A stretch of DNA of 43,543 bases, from NCBI GenBank assembly GCA_964370195.1, contig CAYJIH010000010.1, positions 1-43,543 on the forward strand, in the 5' to 3' direction. Position 1 is the first letter of the stretch. Every line of letters begins with the position of its first letter. The notes beneath the pieces are model-generated. The model was not told the DNA's origin. It did no database searches and worked only from the letters and a program-made list of their open reading frames with translations. This document shows positions 25,053 through 32,464 of the stretch, in pieces. The stretch comes from JAAYCI01 sp964370195 (lineage in GTDB: Bacteria; Bacillota; Clostridia; Oscillospirales; Ruminococcaceae). A program made the position numbers and the translations under genes.

Positions 25053-25225
25053 TCTAGTGTCCTTTCTCCCGTGGGGCAGTGGCAGCATACATGGCACCAC
25101 TGGCCATGTGTTTTCAAAACGTCAACACAGAAACCCAGCCCTTTTTCAGTGTAATTACGTATAAAATATGGCAAAATATCGCGCCGCACCCATACAAGCC
25201 GTGTAAATTTATTTGTGCTACTCAT
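25049..25225 (-). CDS. Small phage protein of unknown function, 58 aa
   Basis: Not recognised. The gene is supported by an AGGGAGG box six bases before the ATG at 25225 and by the 4-base ATGA overlap with the downstream initiator-like gene. The protein is basic and aromatic near the N terminus (LVWVRRDILPYF) and ends with a Cys/His cluster (WCHVCCHC), so it may bind metal. Confidence 0.6.
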   Translation of the reverse strand: MSSTNKFTRLVWVRRDILPYFIRNYTEKGLGFCVDVLKTHGQWCHVCCHCPTGERTLE

Positions 25226-25244
25226 TTGCATCCTCCCTCACAGG

Positions 25245-25412
25245 TCATTCCCATTCCAGCGGATGTTGCCAATATTCGGCCCATTCAGCTGGATCCACAT
25301 TTTTCAAACAATGGCTGCATCCGGCCACACATTCGCTTTTTTCAAACAAAAAAATTTCGTCCCTCCAACCAAGATGTTGCCCACAAGTAGGGCAATATAG
25401 AGCATTTTGCAT
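25245..25412 (-). CDS. Zinc-ribbon microprotein, 55 aa
   Basis: First gene of the leftward operon. AGGGAGG lies six bases before the ATG at 25412. The frame carries two CxxC knuckles, YCPTCGQ (Cys7, Cys10) and GCSHCLK (Cys32, Cys35), and ends in an acidic, Trp-rich tail (AEWAEYW). This is a typical treble-clef/zinc-ribbon spacing. The function is unknown; being first under the repressor-controlled promoter suggests an early role. Confidence 0.68.
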   Translation of the reverse strand: MQNALYCPTCGQHLGWRDEIFLFEKSECVAGCSHCLKNVDPAEWAEYWQHPLEWE

Positions 25413-25424
25413 ACATCGCCTCCC

Positions 25425-25453
25425 TTGACATGTTCAATATGCTGTACTATCAT
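25425..25453 (+). promoter_or_regulatory. Rightward promoter for the repressor gene
   Basis: TTGACA (25425-25430), a 17-base spacer, and TATCAT (25448-25453) form a strong sigma-A type promoter reading toward the repressor at 25577. A TGTTCA half-site starts in the spacer (25431-25436), so the repressor may control its own gene. Confidence 0.75.
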
Positions 25454-25531
25454 GGACGTTAGAACCAACAAATTTGTTCAAGAATGTTCAGAAATTTGTT
25501 CATAACAAATACTAGTACAAAATTCTGAACT
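25431..25531. promoter_or_regulatory. Cluster of TGTTCA half-sites, probable repressor operators
   Basis: TGTTCA occurs at 25431, 25475, 25485 and 25497, and its inverse TGAAC(T) at 25526. They cover the spacer of both opposing promoters. The nearest DNA-binding gene is the XRE repressor at 25577. Assignment as its operators is from position and repetition. Confidence 0.65.
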
Positions 25532-25537
25532 TGTCAA
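25509..25537 (-). promoter_or_regulatory. Leftward early promoter of the element
   Basis: On the minus strand TTGACA (25537-25532), a 17-base spacer and TAGTAT (25514-25509) read into the zinc-ribbon gene and the whole operon. The -35 is perfect and the -10 matches 4 of 6. It faces the rightward repressor promoter: predicted starts are about 40 bases apart with converging transcripts. Confidence 0.65.
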
Positions 25538-25576
25538 GCGTCTTTTTGTACATAAAAATAGATTCCGGAGGGACAT

Positions 25577-25927
25577 ATGTCAGAATTATATGAAAAAATT
25601 GATGAACTTTGCCGAAAAAAAGGGGTCAGTGGCGCGAAAATGGCGGCTGAACTTGGGCTCAGCCGCAGCAGTTTGTCAGAATTGCGCAGTGGGCGCAGTC
25701 AGTCTTTTCGAATGGAAACAATGCGAAAAATTGCGCAATATTTCGATGTCACGCTGGATGAACTTCTGGGTGAACCGGGTGCGCCGCCGGCAAACGCTAG
25801 CCACCAATTGGCCACTTTTCTAAAAAAAGTGAATGCACAGGGCATGGATATAGCCCAGTTTGATGACGACGAATTAGATGATATTGTTGATTTTATGAAA
25901 TTGTTAAAGAGGAAAAAAGAACGATAA
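25577..25927 (+). CDS. XRE-family repressor of the phage-like element
   Basis: A 116-aa DNA-binding protein, the only plus-strand gene of the element. The helix-turn-helix lies at about residues 15-60 (AAELGLSRSSLSELRSGRSQ, then MRKIAQYFDVTLDELLG). The C-terminal part is short and acidic (DDDELDDIVDF) with a basic end. There is no LexA/CI-type peptidase domain, so induction by self-cleavage is unlikely. CGGAGGG precedes the ATG. It probably holds the leftward promoter off by binding the TGTTCA sites in front of it. Confidence 0.85.
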   Translation: MSELYEKIDELCRKKGVSGAKMAAELGLSRSSLSELRSGRSQSFRMETMRKIAQYFDVTLDELLGEPGAPPANASHQLATFLKKVNAQGMDIAQFDDDELDDIVDFMKLLKRKKER

Positions 25928-25941
25928 AAAGAAGTTATGTT

Positions 25942-25984
25942 GCCATGGCTGGCTAAAAAATGTTTGTCTTTTTTTAGCGATGGC
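25942..25984 (+). terminator. Terminator after the repressor gene
   Basis: GCTAAAAAA pairs with TTTTTTAGC, with outer GCCAT/ATGGC pairing and a 9-10 base loop, followed by TTTTAAAAG. It closes the repressor transcript and marks the right border of the element. Confidence 0.65.
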
Positions 25985-26128
25985 TTTTAAAAGTGTCTGC
26001 ATACGGGCATAGATTCTTTTGTGCTACAAGCAGGCTTTTTGCACAAGCTTTTGCGCGTGTTTAATGTACAAAATAAGTTTCTATATCCCTTTGTAGAACA
26101 AAAATTCACACTTGCAGGAGGTAGTGCT

Positions 26129-27670
26129 GTGTGCTATAATGCACGTATGTGGAAGAGAAATGATTTAACAAAGCTGGCCAAAGCGCAGCTAAAGTCGAAC
26201 TATGTAAAATCCATCAGTGTGTCACTTTTGATCCTATTCACCGTGGGGGGATTTAGCCTCCCGCGTTTTTCTGATGCAGTAACCGAGCTTGGCTCGCTCA
26301 ACTATCGCAACATGACACACACACAAATTGTAAACGAACTGGTGAACAGCCTCTTTGTAAACGACCAAAGTCTCTTAGAAGGTGTGTTGAACCCAAGCTT
26401 TGGGGACGCTGGTGCTTTAGCAAACATATTTAATAACGTAACAGCGTCGGGTTCATTCGTTTTTGGGCTGCTGAATGCAATGAACCAGTTCCTATTTCAG
26501 GATGATATTTTACCCGGTGTTATTTTAACAATAGGTGCTATTGTTATGTTTTTATACTATGCGTTTGGTAAAAACATTTTACTTGTGGGCAAATATCGCT
26601 TCTTTTTAGAAAATCAAAACTACACAAAAACATCTGTTCATCGTCTTTTATACATTTACGAAATTGGCCGCACACGCCATGTGGCCGGGGTGATGTTTTT
26701 GCGCGCGCTTTATACAGTGCTGTGGTTTTTTACAATTGCAGGTGGCTTTATCAAGCTATATTCTTATCGTATGGTGCCGTTCATTGTGGCCGAAAACCCG
26801 GATGTCTCAGCGCAAGAAGCACTGAGTTTATCAAGAAGAATGATGCATGGACACAAGTGGCATTGCTTTTTATTCGATTTAAGCTTCAGCGGTTGGTATC
26901 TGTTGTCCTATGTCACACTAATGGTTGCAGATGTGCTTTTTGTAGACCCATACTACAGTGCTGCCAATGCAGGGCTTTATATGCGGCTTAGGGAAAATAT
27001 ACTTCAGCAAGATCCCACGTTGTCTCGCGTGTTTAACGATCGTCTGTTAACACCGGAAACAAAAATGGAAAGCGAATATCCAACGGCCGATTTTCATATT
27101 CCCTCTTTGCTTTCTCGCAATTGGATCCATAGTGATTATCATCGCCGCTACCGAATTGAGGACCTTGTGTTTCTGTTTTTGGCATTTGCGTTCATCGGTT
27201 ATGCATGGGAGGTTTTGTACTACTTAGTAGAGACAGGCACGTTCATCAACCGTGGCACTTTGCATGGGCCATGGCTTCCCATCTATGGTTTTGGTGGTGC
27301 GGGTGTTGTTGTGCTACTACAGCGGTTTGTAGATAAGCCTGTAAGATTGTTTTTCATGTCAATTCTTGTATGTGGCACATTAGAGTACACAACTGCGTGG
27401 TTTTTAGAAACATTTTTGCACACCAAATGGTGGGACTATACAGGGTTCTTCCTGAATTTGCAAGGGCGTATTTGTTTAGAGGGGCTGCTGGTTTTTGGTG
27501 TGGGGTGCATGTTTGGTGTGTATTTGCTTGCGCCAATGTTTTCCGAATTTTATGAAAAATTTCCTAAAAAATATCGTAGAATCGTTTTAGTGCTTCTATC
27601 ATGTGCGTTTATAATTGATGCACTATATTCATTCCAGCATCCCAATATGGCCGCTGGAACCAGTATCTAA
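26129..27670 (+). CDS. DUF975-CmpB membrane fusion protein
   Basis: A 513-aa polytopic membrane protein with two joined families. The N-terminal part (to about 240) is DUF975-like: WKRNDLTKLAKAQLKSNYVK, then several membrane helices and the ALSLSRRMMHGHK stretch. The C-terminal part (from about 350) is of the CmpB/putative ABC permease type (GYAWEVLYYLVETGTFINRG, LHGPWLPIYGFGG). The GTG start at 26129 is chosen for AGGAGG seven bases upstream; an ATG at 26147 is the alternative. Function is unknown; no ABC ATPase gene is adjacent. Confidence 0.75.
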   Translation: MCYNARMWKRNDLTKLAKAQLKSNYVKSISVSLLILFTVGGFSLPRFSDAVTELGSLNYRNMTHTQIVNELVNSLFVNDQSLLEGVLNPSFGDAGALANIFNNVTASGSFVFGLLNAMNQFLFQDDILPGVILTIGAIVMFLYYAFGKNILLVGKYRFFLENQNYTKTSVHRLLYIYEIGRTRHVAGVMFLRALYTVLWFFTIAGGFIKLYSYRMVPFIVAENPDVSAQEALSLSRRMMHGHKWHCFLFDLSFSGWYLLSYVTLMVADVLFVDPYYSAANAGLYMRLRENILQQDPTLSRVFNDRLLTPETKMESEYPTADFHIPSLLSRNWIHSDYHRRYRIEDLVFLFLAFAFIGYAWEVLYYLVETGTFINRGTLHGPWLPIYGFGGAGVVVLLQRFVDKPVRLFFMSILVCGTLEYTTAWFLETFLHTKWWDYTGFFLNLQGRICLEGLLVFGVGCMFGVYLLAPMFSEFYEKFPKKYRRIVLVLLSCAFIIDALYSFQHPNMAAGTSI

Positions 27671-27712
27671 CATTGTCTTTTGCATCAGATAGGCGCTATG
27701 GGCGCTGATGGC

Positions 27713-27723
27713 TTGTACTACAA
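27713..27723. repeat. TTGTANTACAA palindrome before hisB
   Basis: TTGTACTACAA lies directly in front of the AAAGGAGG ribosome site of hisB. Five other perfect copies of the same dyad occur in the window (12762, 14215, 28327, 28371, 32403). Confidence 0.5.
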
Positions 27724-27738
27724 AGGAGGAGCGGACGG

Positions 27739-28332
27739 ATGAATACACGCACTGCTACTGTTGAAAGGAAAACACGTGAGACAGATATTTCGCTCACGCT
27801 TGCGCTAGACGGTGATGGAACTTGTGATTGTCGTACAGGCATTGGTTTTTTCGACCATATGCTAGAGGCATTTACAAAACACGGCTTGTTTGAGCTTACA
27901 TTGCGTTGCCGTGGCGATTTGGATGTGGACAGCCACCACACGGTGGAAGATGTTGCTTTGGTGTTGGGGCAAGCGCTGCGCGAGGCACTTGGTACAAAAG
28001 AAGGCATTTGCCGGTACGGCCATTTTGTGTTGCCGATGGATGAGGCCCTTGTACTTTGTGCCGTTGATTTATCGGGCCGCTCGGCTTATGTTAGCGATGT
28101 AACGTATACGCAGGCCAGCCTTGGCGCCCTCGATTGTGAGTGTTTTGACGAATTTTTTCGCGCTGTATCGATGGCAGCTGGCATGAATATCCACTTGCGC
28201 CAACTGAGCGCACCGGGGAATAATCACCACCTTGCAGAGGCTTCCTTTAAAGCGTTTGCAAAAGCCCTCGACATGGCAACGTCTCCGGAAGATCGTCTTA
28301 GCGGTGTTTTTTCAACAAAGGGGAGCTTGTAA
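27739..28332 (+). CDS. hisB: Imidazoleglycerol-phosphate dehydratase
   Basis: It catalyses the sixth step of histidine synthesis, dehydration of imidazoleglycerol phosphate, using two Mn ions. The 197-aa monofunctional form is complete: FFDHMLEAFTKHG, DSHHTVEDVALVLG and NNHHLAEASFKAFAKAL carry the metal-binding His/Glu residues in the two half-repeats. AAAGGAGGAG precedes the ATG. It stands alone with no other his gene in the window, so the rest of the pathway must lie elsewhere. TTGTANTACAA palindromes flank it on both sides. Confidence 0.93.
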   Translation: MNTRTATVERKTRETDISLTLALDGDGTCDCRTGIGFFDHMLEAFTKHGLFELTLRCRGDLDVDSHHTVEDVALVLGQALREALGTKEGICRYGHFVLPMDEALVLCAVDLSGRSAYVSDVTYTQASLGALDCECFDEFFRAVSMAAGMNIHLRQLSAPGNNHHLAEASFKAFAKALDMATSPEDRLSGVFSTKGSL

Positions 28333-28383
28333 TACAACGGTGTGAAGAAGGACAAACATCACATAAGTTTTTGTAATACAACG
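28327..28383. repeat. 13-bp direct repeat containing TTGTAATACAA dyads
   Basis: TTGTAATACAACG occurs at 28327-28339, overlapping the hisB stop codon, and again at 28371-28383. Each contains the palindrome TTGTAATACAA, also related to the copy in front of hisB. Confidence 0.7.
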
Positions 28384-28667
28384 AGCAAAAGTCTGTACAA
28401 TAAGCACATACCTTCTGTTTAAAATACATAATGAAGTCATTTTTATACGATGGAAGAGACGGTGCGCCCTTAAGGGCTAAGATAGATATATTTTCACACA
28501 AAAAAACAAACCCATAAGAGAGGTCTCTCGTGGGTTTGTTTTTATTTTACAATGGAAATGCCAGACGTGTAAGCCGGCTCTCTTCTTCATAAAATTAAAT
28601 TCATGAGGGGGAGAAGGCGTAGGTGGGGCAAATCAAAAATACGATATATCGTTTTATATTATGAAAA
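28333..28667. other. Convergent intergenic region between hisB and the MgtC gene
   Basis: No gene is seen. It holds the TTGTAATACAA direct repeats at its left end and a bidirectional terminator at 28504-28541 that serves both converging genes. Confidence 0.7.
28504..28546. terminator. Bidirectional terminator between hisB and the MgtC gene
   Basis: AAACAAACCCA (28504-28514) pairs with TGGGTTTGTTT (28531-28541), an 11-bp perfect stem with inner AGAG/CTCT pairing. Both sides carry A/T runs, so it can end transcripts from hisB on the plus strand and mgtC on the minus strand. Confidence 0.8.
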
Positions 28668-29348
28668 TCAGTTTAATTCTTCGATATACAAAACTCCTGG
28701 GGCTTGTGAGAATAACTCCAATACATCGTTGTGGCGTATATGTCCGGGCAGTGTGGCCGTGAACGTGATGCTACGTGCAGTAGAAAGCGTTGATGAAAAT
28801 TGCTGAATCATTAGGCCGGATATTTCTATTTCATGTTGATTTACAAATTTTGAAAATTCAGAAAATTGCATATTAAGGTCGAATTCCATGAAAATATCCA
28901 TCACACGAGAGCGATGTCGCAGCATGCGATCCAGCCGCTCAAGTAGGGTGAGAACAAGCAAAGAGAGCAGGCCGGTTGCCAGAGCGCCAGAGTAAAATCC
29001 AATGCCAACAGCGAGCCCGCAACATGCCGAGCACCAAATACCTGCCGCCGTTGTAAGGCCACGAAGCTGTTGTTTTCCTGTAACAATTATCGTTCCAGCG
29101 CCCAAAAATCCAATTCCGGAAACCACTTGCGCCCCCATACGAACCGGGTCAGAAACATCCCATAACTCGAACGCAAATTGGCCTGTCATCATGATAAGAG
29201 CGGCACCAAGGCACACCAAAATATAAGTGCGCATGCCCGCTGGCCTGTTTTTTAACCCTCGCTCAAACCCCAAAATCCCACCGAGGAGAATGGCCAGCAC
29301 CAAGCGAAGTGCAACCGAGAGCAAATTCAATTCGTAAAAAACATGCAT
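28668..29348 (-). CDS. MgtC/SapB-family membrane protein
   Basis: A 226-aa inner-membrane protein. The N-terminal 145 residues hold four or five helices with the family marks GGILGFERGLKNRPAGMRT and VVSGIGFLGAGTIIV; the C-terminal 80 residues form a soluble ACT-like domain. Family members are linked to magnesium homeostasis and intracellular survival, but most Clostridia copies are uncharacterised. AAAGGCG precedes the ATG. It stands apart from the metG-tatD group by 160 bases that show a weak AAGGTA...TACCTT hairpin. Confidence 0.85.
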   Translation of the reverse strand: MHVFYELNLLSVALRLVLAILLGGILGFERGLKNRPAGMRTYILVCLGAALIMMTGQFAFELWDVSDPVRMGAQVVSGIGFLGAGTIIVTGKQQLRGLTTAAGIWCSACCGLAVGIGFYSGALATGLLSLLVLTLLERLDRMLRHRSRVMDIFMEFDLNMQFSEFSKFVNQHEIEISGLMIQQFSSTLSTARSITFTATLPGHIRHNDVLELFSQAPGVLYIEELN

Positions 29349-29508
29349 AGTTGCGCCTTTCTTTTTGATGGGAATGGCTGTAAGGCTTTTTGAATATTTA
29401 AAATAGAATGGGTGTGTTTCGATAAGGTAGCAAAAATTTTACCTTCAATTGCAAATAATACGTGGCGTTAAATATATCAATTAGGAGGGCGCATTGCCTT
29501 GAATAAAT

Positions 29509-30348
29509 TTATTGCACATTAAACAGTGTTTGGCCATTTTTACAGGTAAGCTCTGCAATATAGGCGGCCGATTCGCCACGCACTTCGCCAAGTTTTTGTG
29601 CTACAAAAGACAAAAGACCGCTGTGATTTTGTCGTCCTCGGAACGGTTCTGGCGTGAGATAAGGGCAATCTGTTTCCAAAAGTAATTGTGAAGCAGGCAC
29701 AACGGCGGCGGCTTCTAGTGCACGGCGCGCATTTTTAAATGTGCATGTACCCGTAAAACTTAGATAAAGCCCTTGCTCACAAAGCCACACCGCGTCATCG
29801 GCAGAACCAGAATACGCATGAAGCACACCGCGCGGCTTATAAAGTTTCATACATTCGTATATTTCTTCATGGGCCTCACGGTCGTGTATACACACGGGAA
29901 GCCCATGTTGCTGCGCTAGCTGCAATTGTGCCTCAAATAATTCACGTTGCGGTTTTTTTGGCACCGGCCAATGGTTGTCAAGCCCAATCTCCCCAATTGC
30001 AACAACTTTGTTGTGGGACAACAGCCCCTCTAGTTCGCGTAGCTCAAGCTTCCAGTCTCCGGCAAATTTTTTCAGGGTGCTTCCGTCTTCTTCAATCAGG
30101 CTCTGTGGATGAATCCCCACTGCTACGAACAAAAATGGATATTTTTCAGCCAAACGGAGGCTTTCTTCAGCCGTTTCATAATCGGTGGCACAATCTAGCA
30201 CATAGTGCACACCAAGTTCGGGCAATTTGTCTAAAAGTGCTTCTCTATTTTGGTTAAATTGCGAGGAGGTATAATGTGCGTGTGTGTCAAAAATTGGCGA
30301 TATAATGTTATTTGAAATGCTGTCTATGCCTGTGATGCGTTCACGCAT
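29509..30348 (-). CDS. tatD: TatD-family metal-dependent deoxyribonuclease
   Basis: A 279-aa TIM-barrel hydrolase. Metal ligands are visible in DTHAHY, GEIGLD, CIHDRE, LHAYSG and ETDCPYLTPEPFRG. TatD enzymes act as 3'-5' exonucleases on DNA or as D-aminoacyl-tRNA-type hydrolases; the physiological substrate here is unknown. GAGGTGA precedes the ATG and the gene starts three bases after the metG stop, the common metG-tatD pairing of Bacillota. Confidence 0.9.
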   Translation of the reverse strand: MRERITGIDSISNNIISPIFDTHAHYTSSQFNQNREALLDKLPELGVHYVLDCATDYETAEESLRLAEKYPFLFVAVGIHPQSLIEEDGSTLKKFAGDWKLELRELEGLLSHNKVVAIGEIGLDNHWPVPKKPQRELFEAQLQLAQQHGLPVCIHDREAHEEIYECMKLYKPRGVLHAYSGSADDAVWLCEQGLYLSFTGTCTFKNARRALEAAAVVPASQLLLETDCPYLTPEPFRGRQNHSGLLSFVAQKLGEVRGESAAYIAELTCKNGQTLFNVQ

Positions 30349-30351
30349 GGC

Positions 30352-32319
30352 TCACCTCACACTGCTGCCGGGAACTGCTGCGTCAGGCAGGAATAGCACT
30401 TGTGCATCCCCTTCGGGGCCGTCGGCCGCAAGTAGCATGCCTTCACTCATTTGGCCGCAAAGCTTAGCCGGTGCCAGGTTTGCAACCAAAACAACTTTTC
30501 GTCCAATTAAGTCCTCTGGTTTGTACCACAAAGCAATCCCAGACACAACCTGCCGTTCACGTGTGCCATCAAAAACAGTGAGCAGCAGTAACTTTTTACT
30601 TTTCTTTACAGGCTCACAGTGGCGAATTTCTGCAACCAATAGCTGTGTTTTCATAAAATCATCATAGGTGATTTCCGGAACGAGCGGCGCTGCAATGCTA
30701 GGAGCCTCGCCTCCCTCTTTGGGGGTCTCCGCCAAAGCTTTTGCTTCAATTTCCGCTTCAATTTCAGCCAAAAGAGCCTCAGTATCCAGGCGTGCAAACA
30801 AGGGTTGAGGTTTTAGAACACTGCCCTCATAGGATGTGAACGTTGTAGTACTATCCAGCGTTTGCATCTCGGGTGGGCAAGCAATCTGGCGGAAAATTTC
30901 CTCGGAAGTGCTGGGTAAAAATGGATAAAACAGTACACCAAGGTGACGGATACATTCAAGTAAAGTGCCTAAAACAGCCGCTAAACGGTCCTTTTGTGTT
31001 TCATCTTTACCCAAAACCCATGGCTCGCATTCGTCGATGTACTTATTTGCATGCTTTGCTAGTTGCAACACTTGTTCGCATGCATCAGCACAGTGGAAAA
31101 CATCCATAAGACGTTGCATTTCTTGCCTTGCAAAATGTGCTTTCTCGCTTAGTGCTACATCGGCCTGTGCCGAGAGGCGGGCCGTTGGCAAAGTGCCACC
31201 AAAGTATTTATGTGTCATGGCCAACGTGCGCTGCACCAAATTTCCCAACACATTCGCCAAATCTGCGTTGTAACGGTCAAAAATTCTGGAATAGCTCACC
31301 GTTCCATCTTGCGCATACGGCATCTCACTTAAAAGGTACCAGCGCACACCGTCCACGCCAATTCGGTTTGCCAATTCGTCTGCATATATAACGTTGCCAC
31401 GGCTTTTACTCATCTTGTCTTCGCCGGAAAGTAGCCACGGATGGCCATAAATTTGTTTTGGTAATTCAAGGCCAAGGGCCATTAACAAAATGGGCCAGTA
31501 AATGGTGTGGAAGCGCAAAATGTCTTTCCCAATGATGTGTGCTTCGGCTGGCCAATAGCGCAAAAAGAGTTCTCCGGGATTTTCTGGGTCATAATCTAAC
31601 GCACTTATGTAATTTGTCAAGGCATCAATCCACACATAAATCACATGGTTATCATCAAACGAAACAGGAATTCCCCAACGGAAACTTGAGCGTGATACAC
31701 ATAAATCTTGCAAACCGGGCTTCAAAAAATTGTTTACCATCTCACGTTTTCGGCTTTCGGGAACAATAAAATCAGCGTTGGCATCTAAATGTGCCTGCAA
31801 CCGCTCTTGGTAATTGGACATCTTGAAGAAGTATGCCTCTTCACTTGCGCGTTTCACCTCGCGTCCGCACTCCGGGCATTTGCCGTCAACAAGCTGTGCA
31901 TCTGTAAAAAAACTTTCGTCTGGCACGCAATACCAACCTTCGTACGCCGATTTATAGATGTCACCTTGGTCGTACAATTTTTGGAAGATGGTTTGCACGA
32001 TGCGCTTATGTCGGGCATCTGTTGTGCGGATAAAATCGTCGTAAGCAATGTTGAGTTTGTCGCATATGTCACGAACTTGCCCTGCAACGCGATCCACAAG
32101 CTGTTGTGGGTCAATGCCTTCTTCTTTGGCAAGCTCCTCAATTTTTTGGCCGTGTTCATCGGTTCCGGTAAGAAAGTGAACATCGCGTCCCTCTAGGCGT
32201 TTAAGGCGAGAAATTGCATCTGTAAGTACAATTTCATAGCTATTGCCAATGTGTGGCTTGCGCGATGTATACGCAATGGCTGTTGTGATATAGTATTTAT
32301 TTTGTTGTTCGGTGTGCAT
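30352..32319 (-). CDS. metG: Methionyl-tRNA synthetase
   Basis: A class I aminoacyl-tRNA synthetase charging tRNA-Met, 655 aa. The HIGH-like motif is KPHIGNSYE near the N terminus, the zinc insert has CPECGRE, and the KMSKS loop is EDKMSKSRGN. A C-terminal EMAPII/OB tRNA-binding domain (from about 545, TYDDFMKTQLLVAEIRHCEP) makes it the long, dimerising form. CCGAGGTAA precedes the ATG. It follows the asnB-like gene by 145 bases holding a TTGTATTACAA dyad. Confidence 0.95.
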   Translation of the reverse strand: MHTEQQNKYYITTAIAYTSRKPHIGNSYEIVLTDAISRLKRLEGRDVHFLTGTDEHGQKIEELAKEEGIDPQQLVDRVAGQVRDICDKLNIAYDDFIRTTDARHKRIVQTIFQKLYDQGDIYKSAYEGWYCVPDESFFTDAQLVDGKCPECGREVKRASEEAYFFKMSNYQERLQAHLDANADFIVPESRKREMVNNFLKPGLQDLCVSRSSFRWGIPVSFDDNHVIYVWIDALTNYISALDYDPENPGELFLRYWPAEAHIIGKDILRFHTIYWPILLMALGLELPKQIYGHPWLLSGEDKMSKSRGNVIYADELANRIGVDGVRWYLLSEMPYAQDGTVSYSRIFDRYNADLANVLGNLVQRTLAMTHKYFGGTLPTARLSAQADVALSEKAHFARQEMQRLMDVFHCADACEQVLQLAKHANKYIDECEPWVLGKDETQKDRLAAVLGTLLECIRHLGVLFYPFLPSTSEEIFRQIACPPEMQTLDSTTTFTSYEGSVLKPQPLFARLDTEALLAEIEAEIEAKALAETPKEGGEAPSIAAPLVPEITYDDFMKTQLLVAEIRHCEPVKKSKKLLLLTVFDGTRERQVVSGIALWYKPEDLIGRKVVLVANLAPAKLCGQMSEGMLLAADGPEGDAQVLFLPDAAVPGSSVR

Positions 32320-32402
32320 AGTAATTACCTCGGTTTATGGGATGATAGGCGTTTTGTGGGACAAAGATGAAGTGTTGCGGTAAAGCCGAATGTATCGATA
32401 TG

Positions 32403-32413
32403 TTGTATTACAA
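32403..32413. repeat. TTGTATTACAA palindrome between asnB-like gene and metG
   Basis: A perfect copy of the TTGTANTACAA dyad in the intergenic gap, 84 bases upstream of the metG start on the minus strand. Confidence 0.5.
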
Positions 32414-32464
32414 GGAGTGTCATATCATACATGGATAGGCATAATATTGCCGATTTTGTGTTGC

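Larger units (their letters stand above)
9337..25927. mobile_element. PBSX-like contractile-tail element without capsid, integrase or tail fibres
   Basis: The region is about 16.6 kb. A plus-strand repressor faces a long minus-strand operon whose gene order follows Bacillus PBSX: replication pair, sigma-like activator, terminase, portal, connectors, sheath, tube, chaperone, tape measure, LysM/Dit, hub, spike, gp25-like, J, protein I, lysis. Between the portal stop and the first connector start there are only 4 bases, where PBSX has protease/scaffold and capsid genes. Between protein I and the lysin there are 13 bases, where tail fibres would sit. No integrase, no att repeats and no broken genes are seen. 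Family assignments are from sequence motifs; the reading as a domesticated headless particle is inference. Confidence 0.8.

Noticed and set aside
9325..26020. att site repeats flanking the phage-like element
   Set aside because: Only short matches such as ATGGCT near both ends; no direct repeat of useful length and no integrase.
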